DNA from: Clostridia bacterium
Lineage (GTDB): Bacteria; Bacillota; Clostridia; Oscillospirales; CAG-272
Length of the DNA: 32,112 nt
Direction: 5' to 3'
NCBI GenBank assembly: GCA_017623975.1
Contig: JAGANX010000053.1
Coordinates: forward strand, 1 to 32,112
Shown: positions 1 to 7,637 of the stretch, piece by piece
How positions within the stretch are numbered: the stretch's first letter is position 1
How the letters are laid out: each line of letters begins with the position of its first letter
Notes under the pieces: model-generated
The model's input: the letters and a program-made list of their open reading frames with translations, nothing else
What the model was told of the DNA's origin: nothing
Databases searched by the model: none
Made by a program: the position numbers and the translations under genes

Positions 1-12
1 CGACAGCATATT

Positions 13-113
13 ATTTCACGTTTTGCGATAGCAAAACATTTCACTTATATTTACCGCCCGACAATACGCTTTTATAAGTGTAACACACTATACCTTGCAG
101 GGCAAGGCGTGTG
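13..113. repeat. Array of small hairpins, left edge of window
   Basis: Three nested or consecutive palindromes lie here with no gene. A 7-bp stem GTTTTGC/GCAAAAC with loop GATA (20-37) is bracketed by direct copies of ATTTCAC (13-19 and 38-44). CACTTATA (42-49) pairs with TATAAGTG (73-80). A compound stem follows: CACAC (84-88) with GTGTG (109-113), enclosing CCTTGC/GCAAGG (93-98/102-107). The style matches the hairpin arrays near 240, 19274, 22447 and 28328. Function unknown. Confidence 0.6.
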
Positions 114-117
114 AAAA

Positions 118-152
118 GGAGTACGAACAAATCGTCCGTACCCCTTTTTTCT
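118..152 (+). terminator. Probable intrinsic terminator of an upstream gene
   Basis: An imperfect stem GGAGTACG/CGTACCCC (118-125/137-144, one A-C mismatch) is followed directly by a T-rich run. No gene on the plus strand precedes it inside the window, so it would end transcription entering from the left. Confidence 0.6.
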
Positions 153-179
153 TTTGGGAGGTAAAACCTGCTTTATGGT

Positions 180-208
180 AGGTGTCCCTTTTGAGGCACT
201 TCTTTTTT
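180..208 (+). terminator. Weak second terminator-like stem
   Basis: AGGTGTC (180-186) can pair with GGCACTT (195-201) using two G-U wobbles, followed by a run of six T at 203-208. It may back up the stem at 118-152. The pairing is weak and this call is tentative. Confidence 0.35.
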
Positions 209-237
209 GTTATGTCTTGTTTGTTTTTATCTTTCTC

Positions 238-340
238 GTTTCACTTTTCGAAACATATCCGGCTTGCATATGGCAAGCATATGGGCAAAAATTAACCCTA
301 CCACCACTTCGTGGTCCCCCTCCCGCTTGACAAGGGGAAT
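238..340. repeat. Hairpin array downstream of the GDPD gene
   Basis: Consecutive palindromes: GTTTC/GAAAC (238-242/250-254), GCTTGC/GCAAGC with loop ATATG (262-278), ACCAC/GTGGT with loop TTC (303-315), then a CCCC...GGGG stem around 316-338. Linkers are CATATCC and ATATGG, as in the arrays at 19274 and 22447. It lies 3' of the minus-strand gene at 407-1237. I see no gene in 1-406. Confidence 0.65.
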
Positions 341-406
341 CATTTTCGCATCAAAGAAAATTGCGCCTTTTTGCCTCCATCTGATGAGGGAATCTATCAA
401 AATGCT

Positions 407-1237
407 TTATTTTCTGTTTTCTATATAGTTCTTTAACATAAGAAGCCAATCGGTTTGGATAAAATCAATGTTTTTATCAATGAGCCAGCCCCAGCCCTCG
501 TCCATTGATGTGTGGAGGGAATAATCGTCACTGTGTCCGCCGTTTATGATTTCTGCTTCGTTATAAATAATGGAGTTTGTCCATACGAGCTTACCGCGGT
601 TGTGCATTGAATTTATGTATTCATCGCTGATACAGGGTAAATCGTCCTTACCGAAAAGAACCTCAACGCCGATTTGATTAATTTTCCTGTTTTCCAATTT
701 TTCCGTAACATTATCTTCATTCCAAGCCATTGGCATAAACATAAAATCTGGTGCGAATTTTTCCACCTCATCAAGACTTTTTTCTTCAATGTGGGTTTTT
801 ACAATCACCTGCTTTTCAACACCGCACTCACGAATTACATTTGAAATACCCTCAACGTCCGTCCAAAATTTGTCAACATTTATATATACCTTGTCCTTTA
901 AAAGAAGCAAAACCTCTTTAAGCGTTGGCACGTGGTAGCTTGTTTTAACACCGTCTTGATTTAAAAGGCGAAGCTTTTTAACCTCCTCTGCGGTCAAATC
1001 ACAAATATACGGAGATTTCAAAAACTGCGGCTCCATCCAAGGATGGAATACAAAATACTCTCCGTCCTTTGATTTAGAAACATCAATTTCAACCACGTCT
1101 GCCCCTTGATTTAAGGCAATTATATAAGACGCAATAGAGTTGCAAGGAATATTAGCACCGCAAACACCCCTGTGGGCAACTAAAAATGGTCGGTTCAATT
1201 CTTTTCTGTTTTCAAATATAGATTTGTTAAAGTCCAT
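407..1237 (-). CDS. Glycerophosphodiester phosphodiesterase family protein
   Basis: A 276-aa protein of the GDPD family, TIM-barrel enzymes that hydrolyse glycerophosphodiesters to glycerol 3-phosphate and an alcohol. The N-terminus carries the family HRG motif (H22-R23-G24). It also has the metal-binding pair E50/D52 in VEIDV and the second catalytic histidine H65 in FVFHP. An acidic residue follows in INVDK, where the family usually has Glu. The usual PENT motif is PCNS here, so this is a divergent member, but the known catalytic set is present. No signal peptide is visible, suggesting a cytoplasmic enzyme. I start at 1237 because AAGGAG lies 7 nt upstream; the frame stays open a further 13 codons without a better site. 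It is divergent from the lipoprotein gene at 1361. The physiological substrate cannot be read from the sequence. Confidence 0.85.
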   Translation of the reverse strand: MDFNKSIFENRKELNRPFLVAHRGVCGANIPCNSIASYIIALNQGADVVEIDVSKSKDGEYFVFHPWMEPQFLKSPYICDLTAEEVKKLRLLNQDGVKTSYHVPTLKEVLLLLKDKVYINVDKFWTDVEGISNVIRECGVEKQVIVKTHIEEKSLDEVEKFAPDFMFMPMAWNEDNVTEKLENRKINQIGVEVLFGKDDLPCISDEYINSMHNRGKLVWTNSIIYNEAEIINGGHSDDYSLHTSMDEGWGWLIDKNIDFIQTDWLLMLKNYIENRK

Positions 1238-1266
1238 AACGGTTCTCCTTTTCTTTTTCTTTTTTA

Positions 1267-1295
1267 AGTATAGCACACCTATTTGTGTTTTTCAA
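1267..1295 (-). promoter_or_regulatory. Sigma-A type promoter for the GDPD gene
   Basis: On the minus strand, TTGAAA (1295-1290) and TATACT (1272-1267) are separated by 17 nt. They lie about 30 nt upstream of the chosen start codon. The element is back to back with the plus-strand promoter at 1303-1331. Confidence 0.65.
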
Positions 1296-1302
1296 TGTAA
1301 TA

Positions 1303-1331
1303 TTGCAATTAACCTTATATTGTGGTATAAT
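1303..1331 (+). promoter_or_regulatory. Sigma-A type promoter for the lipoprotein gene at 1361
   Basis: TTGCAA (1303-1308), a 17-nt spacer, then a perfect TATAAT (1326-1331), 30 nt before the start codon. It is divergent from the GDPD promoter, with only 7 nt between the two -35 elements. Confidence 0.7.
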
Positions 1332-1360
1332 AAAGCTACAAAAAATGAGAGGTTTTAAAT

Positions 1361-2419
1361 ATGATGAAAAAAGCTTTTTTAATAATTTTATCGGTGATGT
1401 GTCTTTATTTTGTTCTTTGCTCCTGCTCCTGCAATCAAAATAACAGCACAGTAGGGGAAAGCTCCCATAACCACAGCAATGAAACAGACGGCAGTGCCAA
1501 TACTAATACAGGCACAAGCAGCTCCACCCCAACACCCCCCTCAAATAAGGATGAAGGTAACGGAGATATAACAGCCCCGGAAACTAAGTGCGAGCTAAGT
1601 GACAAGGGTCACTATTGGAAGGATGTATCCATAAACAAAAATACCTCTGCCGCAGGTACTATTGCGGTATCGGGCAAATGCCACCTTTGCGGTGACTCTC
1701 TTTACAAGGTTTCAACATCCTTAGTAGAGTATAATGAATGGAAAAACGCTTTGTCACAAGAGCGCCTTTCCTCATTTACTGCTGTCATTGGTGATGAATA
1801 TACTGATTACAGCGAAAGCGGAAGCATTAGTTGGAGGATAAAAGAGGGTACATATACATCTGACTATTATGTTAACTTTGACACAAAAAACAGCATAGAG
1901 TATGCAAAAAACTTCCAAGGCTTTGCTTTACAGTATTACGATTTTAAATATGACAGCATTTCAAAAACCTATGTATATTGGATAAACGAAAACAGCTTTG
2001 TGGAGCTTGGCTTTGCTGACGGTGATTTAATTTACCACGCAACCGTTACAAAAAAAGGTGACAGAGAGGAAAAAACCGCGACCCTGTATCTAAATCACCA
2101 AAGAATTACGGTTGAAGCGCCTGATTTTATAATTGAAAAATTTGAAAATGCAGTAAGCCTTGAAGCTTTAAAGGCATCAAGCCTTTCAGCTTCTAATGCA
2201 GAAAGCATTTATAATGAGTTAAAGTCCTTTTCCTTTGACTTAAAATTTGAAGCATCATTACTTGAAAATGACGGACTAAGTGTTTATTTTTACTTAAATT
2301 CTCCAAAAACGGACCCTATTTATGGGGACACCTATTCAACTGCCTCAATCATTATCAAGGAAGGAAAGGCTACAAGCATTTCCTTTGGCAACACTACTTT
2401 TGACCTAACCTACAATTAA
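1361..2419 (+). CDS. Uncharacterised surface lipoprotein with a Cys-knuckle
   Basis: A 352-aa predicted lipoprotein that I cannot assign to a named family. Residues 1-19 form a lipoprotein-type signal peptide (MMKK, then a hydrophobic core). The modified cysteine is ambiguous among C20, C22 and C24. A low-complexity Ser/Thr/Asn/Pro linker follows to about residue 75. Next comes a short segment GHYWKD...CHLCG, resembling the Cys-knuckle in the next gene's product. The remainder is a soluble domain rich in aromatic residues and beta-type sequence, with no catalytic motif I recognise. GAGAGG precedes the tandem ATGATG start, so initiation could be at 1361 or 1364. The next gene has its own promoter but shares the signal peptide, linker and knuckle layout, suggesting that the pair acts at the cell surface. 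Confidence 0.75.
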   Translation: MMKKAFLIILSVMCLYFVLCSCSCNQNNSTVGESSHNHSNETDGSANTNTGTSSSTPTPPSNKDEGNGDITAPETKCELSDKGHYWKDVSINKNTSAAGTIAVSGKCHLCGDSLYKVSTSLVEYNEWKNALSQERLSSFTAVIGDEYTDYSESGSISWRIKEGTYTSDYYVNFDTKNSIEYAKNFQGFALQYYDFKYDSISKTYVYWINENSFVELGFADGDLIYHATVTKKGDREEKTATLYLNHQRITVEAPDFIIEKFENAVSLEALKASSLSASNAESIYNELKSFSFDLKFEASLLENDGLSVYFYLNSPKTDPIYGDTYSTASIIIKEGKATSISFGNTTFDLTYN

Positions 2420-2433
2420 CTTATATTTTTGTA

Positions 2434-2462
2434 TTGACACAATTATTTAAAAATGGTAAAAT
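2434..2462 (+). promoter_or_regulatory. Sigma-A type promoter for the BspA-like gene
   Basis: A perfect TTGACA (2434-2439), a 17-nt spacer and TAAAAT (2457-2462), 31 nt before the start codon at 2494. It lies just after the stop of the preceding lipoprotein gene. Confidence 0.7.
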
Positions 2463-2493
2463 AAAGTGATATATTATATAAAGGAGTTATAGA

Positions 2494-5409
2494 ATGAAAA
2501 AATTTTATATTTTACTAATTGCTCTTTTAGCTGTTATTGCTGTTTTGACCTCTTGCGGCGGCACGAGTGATGACGGCAGTAATAGCGATGACGGCGGTAA
2601 CGGCGGTAATAGTGGTAACGGCGGTAACGGCGGCATTGTTGAAATGTGTCCTATGGATAAGCACCAAATGGGTCCGTGGGAGGTTGTAAAGGAGGCTACC
2701 TGTACTGAAAACGGACAAAACATCCGTTCCTGTACAATTTGCGGTGACCTTTACCAAGAAACACAGACAATAGTAAACAAAACTAACCACAAGTACGTTG
2801 ATTATGTTTGTACCCTTTGCGGTAAGTCCATTAACCCGATTGAAGTAAACTTTACTTTAAGTGATGACGGAACCTATTATATTTTAAGCTCTGTTGAGTC
2901 TATGGATACGAAGGAATATACAATTCCCGAATCATACAAGGGCTTACCTGTTAAGGAAATCGGCAAGCAAGCGTTTCACCTTTGCAGACAGCTTGAAACG
3001 GTTACTGTACCTAACACTATTGAAAAAATAGGCGAGGGTGCCTTCCTAAAATGCTACAACATTAAAAAGATTGTCCTTCCATTCGTTGGTATGGATAAAA
3101 CTACTACAAACTCCTTGTTTGGATATATTTTCGGCGCACCTATGGACGGAAAAGACGAGGGCTTGCGTCCTATAATTCAAGTAATCGGTGAGGATGTAAG
3201 AACCTACTACATTCCCCCAACCCTTGTTGACGTTACAATTAACGGCGGTACTCTTGATGAAAGCTGCTTTATGAACTGCGTTGATATCCGCCGTGTTACA
3301 TATAACGGTGAAGGTGAAAGCGTTGGAGACAGAGCCTTTGATAACTGTCAAATGCTTGACCAAATTACATTACCTCTTTCCGTTTTTGAATACGGTGACA
3401 GAGCCTTCCAAAACTGCTATGAGCTTGATACATTCCCACTTTACGAGGGTATTGAGACTATTGGTGACTACTGCTTCGCAGGCTGTATAAATACAGACTA
3501 TCTTGCAATCCCTTCATCCCTTTCCTCTCTTGGTGAGGGTGCGTTTTCAGAGTGTGACGCTATTAAATCAGTTATTGTCCCATCTAATGTTGAGGATTTA
3601 CCGGAGTACCTTTTCTCAGGCTGTTCAGCCCTTGAAACCGTTACCTTGGAGGAATCTACAAGCAATTCCTATAAAATCGAAACAATCGGCAGATACTGCT
3701 TCCAAGGCTGTGAGTTATTAACTACCGTTAATTTACCCTCAACTATAAGAGCTATCAGAAAGGCTGCTTTCCTTGACTGCGTAAAATTAACAACAGTAAA
3801 CATTCCAAAAAATATAGAAAAGCTTGAAGATAACCTTTTCCAAAATTGCTCATCCTTAGTTACAATTGATATTCCAAACGGAATTGAAATTATTTGTAAG
3901 GAAGCATTTAACGGCTGTTCAGCTCTTGAAACCGTAAAAATGCCTTCTTCACTGAAAGAAATTGAAGAAAACGCCTTTAAGGACTGCTCCTCATTAGTTA
4001 ATTTTGAAATTAACCCGGCTAACGCAAACTTTAAGTCAGTAGATGGCCATATTCTATCAGGCAGCGGCACAAGGCTTATTTTGGTTGCTCCCGGCTTTAA
4101 GGATGATACTCTTACAATTCCGGATAAAATTACTGTAATTGAAGCAGGCGCATTTGATAATGCCTTGTCCATTCAAAACGTTATTTTCCCATCATCACTT
4201 ACCGATATTGATGACGGGGTGTTCAGAGAGCATCCGTCAATTAAGAGCATTACAATTGACGCTAATATGAAAAAGATTGGTAAGCTTGCCTTTGCAATGT
4301 GTCCAAAGCTTGAAAGCGTTAATATTAAGGGCGTTGGCGTTATTGATGAAAATGCCTTTGCTCAGTGTCCGCTTTTAAAATCTGTCGTTCTTGACGGTAT
4401 TGAAACAATTAGCCCAAGCGCATTCCATCTAAATGAATCACTTTTAGAGGTTTCTCTTTCTAACATTGGCTTAATTGGTGAAAATGCCTTTGCAGAGTGT
4501 AAAAAATTAAAGAATTTAACAATAGGCGAAAATGTTAAGATTATCGGTCTTGAAGCATTTGCTTACTGTGAATCTGTTGAAAGCCTTGAAATTGGCGCAG
4601 GAGCTGAGTCAATCGGCGATTTTGCATTCAGCTACTGTAAGAAAATTCAAAGCGTTACTATTGCAGACGGTCTTTTAAAGATTGGTGAGGCTTCCTTTGA
4701 GGGCTGTGAATCCTTGGTTGAGGTTTCCTTGCCCGCTACTCTTATTGATATTAATGCTTACGCATTCAAATTATGTAATGCATTAACAACCTTTAAAATA
4801 GACTTCAAAAATCCAAAGTACGGTGTAACAAAGGGCTGCTACCTTGTTGAAAATGATATGGAAGCAGGTGAAAGAACTCTTATTATAGTTGCCCCCGGTA
4901 TGATTACTGAGGAAATGGTATTGCCAAACAACATTACCACAATCGGTAAATATGTATTCAGACACGCAACACAGTTAAAGAAGGTTACCTTACCTGACAC
5001 ATTAAAGGTTATTGAAAGAGAAGCGTTCTTTGACTCCGGTCTTACAGAAATCGATCTTAAAAATGTAGAGATTATCGGTGAATATGCTCTTGGTCAAACT
5101 AAGCTTACTTCATTAACCGTTACTCCAAGCGTTAAGGAAATCGGAAGATACGCATTCCAATATTGCTACGATTTAAGAGAAATTTATATAAGAAGCACGG
5201 TTGAAACAGTTGGCTTCGGTATATTCCACGACATTGGTACGGATAAGGAAGGTGTCCCCGGTACTCCTTTGGAGGTTTACCTTGAATTTGCTGATGAGGA
5301 CAGTATCCCTGACGGATGGAATTCAAGCTGGTTAAAGGCTTCCTCTACTAATATTCACTACGGCTATGTTTTTACAGATAACACACAGGAGCCTGATGTA
5401 ACAGAATAA
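2494..5409 (+). CDS. BspA-type leucine-rich repeat lipoprotein (971 aa)
   Basis: A large predicted surface lipoprotein. Its signal peptide ends in the lipobox LTSC (Cys21), and a Gly/Asn/Asp-rich linker runs to about residue 48. A Cys/His-rich segment follows (CPMDKHQ, ATCTENG, SCTICG, VCTLCG). From about residue 125 to 930 there are many LRR_5/BspA units of about 23 residues, with the signature IGE.AF..C..L..V.(I/L)P. One unit carries the inserted PFVG...FGYIFGA module seen also in the protein at 30230. BspA-type repeats are known in bacterial adhesins and in gut commensal surface proteins. Binding to a host or bacterial partner is an inference. AAAGGAG lies 7 nt before the ATG. No LPXTG motif or C-terminal membrane segment is present, so lipid anchoring is the likely attachment. 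A strong terminator follows the stop. Confidence 0.88.
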   Translation: MKKFYILLIALLAVIAVLTSCGGTSDDGSNSDDGGNGGNSGNGGNGGIVEMCPMDKHQMGPWEVVKEATCTENGQNIRSCTICGDLYQETQTIVNKTNHKYVDYVCTLCGKSINPIEVNFTLSDDGTYYILSSVESMDTKEYTIPESYKGLPVKEIGKQAFHLCRQLETVTVPNTIEKIGEGAFLKCYNIKKIVLPFVGMDKTTTNSLFGYIFGAPMDGKDEGLRPIIQVIGEDVRTYYIPPTLVDVTINGGTLDESCFMNCVDIRRVTYNGEGESVGDRAFDNCQMLDQITLPLSVFEYGDRAFQNCYELDTFPLYEGIETIGDYCFAGCINTDYLAIPSSLSSLGEGAFSECDAIKSVIVPSNVEDLPEYLFSGCSALETVTLEESTSNSYKIETIGRYCFQGCELLTTVNLPSTIRAIRKAAFLDCVKLTTVNIPKNIEKLEDNLFQNCSSLVTIDIPNGIEIICKEAFNGCSALETVKMPSSLKEIEENAFKDCSSLVNFEINPANANFKSVDGHILSGSGTRLILVAPGFKDDTLTIPDKITVIEAGAFDNALSIQNVIFPSSLTDIDDGVFREHPSIKSITIDANMKKIGKLAFAMCPKLESVNIKGVGVIDENAFAQCPLLKSVVLDGIETISPSAFHLNESLLEVSLSNIGLIGENAFAECKKLKNLTIGENVKIIGLEAFAYCESVESLEIGAGAESIGDFAFSYCKKIQSVTIADGLLKIGEASFEGCESLVEVSLPATLIDINAYAFKLCNALTTFKIDFKNPKYGVTKGCYLVENDMEAGERTLIIVAPGMITEEMVLPNNITTIGKYVFRHATQLKKVTLPDTLKVIEREAFFDSGLTEIDLKNVEIIGEYALGQTKLTSLTVTPSVKEIGRYAFQYCYDLREIYIRSTVETVGFGIFHDIGTDKEGVPGTPLEVYLEFADEDSIPDGWNSSWLKASSTNIHYGYVFTDNTQEPDVTE

Positions 5410-5422
5410 TTTATTAAAAAAT

Positions 5423-5468
5423 AAAGAGTAAATAGACAGAAATTTTTTCTGTTTGTTTACTCTTTTTT
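5423..5468 (+). terminator. Strong intrinsic terminator upstream of dnaA
   Basis: A long stem: AAAGAGTAAA (5423-5432) pairs with TTTACTCTTT (5456-5465), and the inner arm ACAGAAA (5436-5442) pairs with TTTCTGT (5446-5452). A T-run follows. It ends the BspA-like gene and insulates dnaA. An A-rich 5' flank could let it also work on the other strand. Confidence 0.85.
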
Positions 5469-5572
5469 TATTCATTATTATAAATTTGCTTCTTAAAATT
5501 ATAAACTTTTTGTAAATTTATAAATTTTTTGTAATTTTTTCAACATATATGTTAAAAAGTTATTTAATATTA

Positions 5573-5601
5573 TTGACAGTTTTCAACCCTTGTGTTATAA
5601 T
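5573..5601 (+). promoter_or_regulatory. dnaA promoter (sigma-A type)
   Basis: Perfect -35 TTGACA (5573-5578) and perfect -10 TATAAT (5596-5601) with a 17-nt spacer. The start codon is 96 nt downstream of the -10, leaving a leader of roughly 90 nt that contains the hairpin at 5634-5651 and AT-rich repeats. Confidence 0.8.
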
Positions 5602-5611
5602 ATTTAATGTA

Positions 5612-5681
5612 TAACTATATTTATAGCTATATTTTCACGCGCGTGCGTGAATAACTATAATTATATATTAACTATATTTAT
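5612..5681 (+). repeat. AT-rich 13-mer repeats and hairpin in the dnaA leader
   Basis: TAACTATATTTAT occurs at 5612-5624 and 5669-5681. A one-mismatch copy, TAACTATAATTAT, lies at 5652-5664. Between the first two copies lies a 7-bp GC-rich hairpin TTCACGC/GCGTGAA with loop GCGT (5634-5651). All of this lies in the transcribed leader of dnaA. It could be an unwinding or regulatory element, but no DnaA box is visible beside it. Confidence 0.5.
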
Positions 5682-5697
5682 TAGAAAGGGAATATTT

Positions 5698-7080
5698 ATG
5701 GATTCAAAGGACGTTGAATATGAAAGCATAAAGTCTATGATGGTTGACATTATTGCCGAAACTACTTCCCCTTCTGCTATTAAGCTTTGGTACAGTGATT
5801 TAAAGCTTATTTTACTTGACGATAGTGAGGCTGTTTTTGTTACCCCCACAGATTTAAAAAAGAAGGTTATTACACAGCGCTTTACAGAACAAATTAAGTC
5901 AGCACTCGGTCAAATTATTGGCTTTGAGCCTAATATTACTATTATTTCAAGTGAAAACGGAGAAGGGCAGATTACTGCTGAATCTGTTGTTAATACAGAT
6001 GGTAACAGGGTAGAAAAGGAAATTAAGCCAACCTCAAATCTGCGCGGCTATAAGCCTGAATATACATTTGAAAATTTTGTTGTAGGCTCATCTAACAACT
6101 ATGCTGCCGCCTTTGCAAAGCAGGTTGCAAGCAAGGATTACAGCGGAGCTTATTTAAGCAAGGACGATAATCCGTTTTTCATTTACGGACCCTCAGGTGT
6201 AGGTAAATCACATTTGCTTTACGCTATTTCAAATAAGATTTTGGAAAATCATCCTAACGCAAAAATCAGCTACATAACGGGTGAGGAATTTAATAACCAA
6301 ATTCTTGATGCTATTAACGTTAATAAAAATACCCACGCCTTCCGTGAAAAATACAGGTCTGTTGACGTTTTGTTAATTGACGATATTCACTTTATCGCCG
6401 GCAAAACAACGGTGCAGGAGGAATTTTTTAATACCTTCAACTCCCTTTATAATTCCGGTAAGCAAATTATCTTAACCTCTGACCGTCCGCCTAACGATAT
6501 GAAGCAGCTTGAAGAAAGGCTGAGGACAAGGTTTATGGGTGGCCTTGTTACCGATATTCAGTTGCCTGACTTTGAATTAAGAAGCGCTATTATAAATCAA
6601 AAGGCTGCCCAAAACGGTCTTAAACTTGAATATAACGTCAGCAGCTTCTTGGCTGAAAACGTTAAGGCTTCTATCCGCCAGCTTGAAGGTGTTGTTAAAA
6701 AGCTTGGTGCCATTCAGCTTTTAGAGGGTGGAGAGATTACTCTTGAAAGGGTTAAAAATTCAATTAAGGAATTTATCCACGTTAAAGAGAGTGATACAAA
6801 GAGGATGGACGACATTATAATTGCGGTATCAAAAAAATATGGTGTTACACGCGATGATATTTTGTCGGACAAGCGTAATCAGGAAATTATGCTTCCCCGC
6901 CATATTTGTGTATATTTGGCAAGGACATGCACAAATCTATCCCAAGCTCAAATAGGTAAGTCTATTAACAGGGACAGGACAACGGTTATTTCAAGCGAAA
7001 ACAAGGTCAAAATCCTAATGGAGGAGGACCACGATTTTTCTCTTGAAATTAACGAGCTTGTAAGGCAAATTAAAAATTGA
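5698..7080 (+). CDS. Chromosomal replication initiator protein DnaA
   Basis: A 460-aa AAA+ initiator that binds DnaA boxes at oriC, melts the origin and helps load the helicase. A short N-terminal domain I and an Asn/Glu-rich linker are followed by the AAA+ core. Walker A is GPSGVGKS (164-171) and Walker B is VLLIDDIHF (about 224-232). The C-terminal domain IV carries the helix-turn-helix and DnaA signature, but reads NRDRTTVISS where the family consensus is GRDHTTVIHA. The base-contacting His is therefore Arg. The start at 5698 is chosen because AGAAAGGG lies 7 nt upstream. An in-frame GTG at 5647 would add 17 residues but sits inside a leader hairpin and has no ribosome binding site. The gene has its own promoter. 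rpmH is not found directly upstream, unlike the usual Bacillota arrangement. Confidence 0.97.
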   Translation: MDSKDVEYESIKSMMVDIIAETTSPSAIKLWYSDLKLILLDDSEAVFVTPTDLKKKVITQRFTEQIKSALGQIIGFEPNITIISSENGEGQITAESVVNTDGNRVEKEIKPTSNLRGYKPEYTFENFVVGSSNNYAAAFAKQVASKDYSGAYLSKDDNPFFIYGPSGVGKSHLLYAISNKILENHPNAKISYITGEEFNNQILDAINVNKNTHAFREKYRSVDVLLIDDIHFIAGKTTVQEEFFNTFNSLYNSGKQIILTSDRPPNDMKQLEERLRTRFMGGLVTDIQLPDFELRSAIINQKAAQNGLKLEYNVSSFLAENVKASIRQLEGVVKKLGAIQLLEGGEITLERVKNSIKEFIHVKESDTKRMDDIIIAVSKKYGVTRDDILSDKRNQEIMLPRHICVYLARTCTNLSQAQIGKSINRDRTTVISSENKVKILMEEDHDFSLEINELVRQIKN

Positions 7081-7637
7081 TTTTTATATGTCAACTATGA
7101 TTGCTTTACCACTCAATTTATAAATCTTTGCCCTTATGAACTTTTTTGGCGTGTTATGAGAGAGTTGCTCGTTTAAAAGCATCAATCATATCATAACTTT
7201 TTAAAATAAAAATTCATAACTGTTTATTTAATCAATTTCATAACATTTTACGGGGAAAAATTTATATATCAAATTTTCCACACCTTTCAACAATTGTCAA
7301 CATTTGGCTAAAAGTACTGTGGATATTGGATTTTTACATAGTTTTCCACAAAATCTTTTCCACTGTTGAATAAATGTTGAAAAAAATCGGCTGATTAAGA
7401 AAAATTTTTAAAATTAAAAAATTCAATTTTTCCACAGCTTTCCACATATAGTATGTTAAAAATTAAGTGGGACAAGCCTCGGTAAAATATAGCTTTTTAA
7501 ATGTTTTCCATGCTTTCCCCGCCCACTACTAATACTACTATATATAATGTATTATTTAATTATATAAAGAAATTAATAAAGAAAGTCGTTTAAAAAACGA
7601 ACAAAAAATATCACCTTTAAATTTTGGAGGATTAAAC
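7081..7637. other. Probable replication origin (oriC) between dnaA and dnaN
   Basis: This is a 557-nt non-coding gap in the position where Bacillota origins lie. DnaA-box-like sites are clustered: TTTTCCACA at 7274-7282, 7342-7350 and 7428-7436, TTTTCCACT at 7356-7364, CTTTCCACA at 7438-7446, and ATATCCACA on the minus strand at 7318-7326. An almost pure A/T stretch (about 7381-7430) between box clusters is a candidate unwinding element. A second AT-rich stretch (7530-7590) precedes dnaN. TCATAAC heptamers fill the 5' part. The assignment rests on position and boxes, not on a skew calculation. Confidence 0.85.
7153..7244 (+). repeat. Spaced TCATAAC heptamers in oriC
   Basis: TCATAAC occurs at 7191-7197, 7214-7220 and 7238-7244, with starts 23 and 24 nt apart (about two helical turns). 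An inverted copy, GTTATGA, lies at 7153-7159. They precede the DnaA-box cluster. The regular phasing suggests protein binding on one face of the DNA. The protein is unknown. Confidence 0.45.

Noticed and set aside
207..428. A 73-aa open frame at the left side
   Set aside because: It lies in hairpin repeats, overlaps the end of the GDPD gene and has no ribosome binding site.
2505..4172. Several antisense open frames inside the BspA-type gene
   Set aside because: They mirror the repetitive codons of the real gene (low stop density in repeats) and have no ribosome binding sites or family patterns.
5647..5697. Upstream GTG start for dnaA (17 extra residues)
   Set aside because: The GTG sits inside the 5634-5651 hairpin with no ribosome binding site, whereas the ATG at 5698 has AGAAAGGG at 7 nt and matches usual DnaA length.
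7586..7600. TCGTTT/AAACGA stem before dnaN as a terminator
   Set aside because: The stem is 6 bp and AT-rich, and no T-run follows; more likely part of the dnaN leader.
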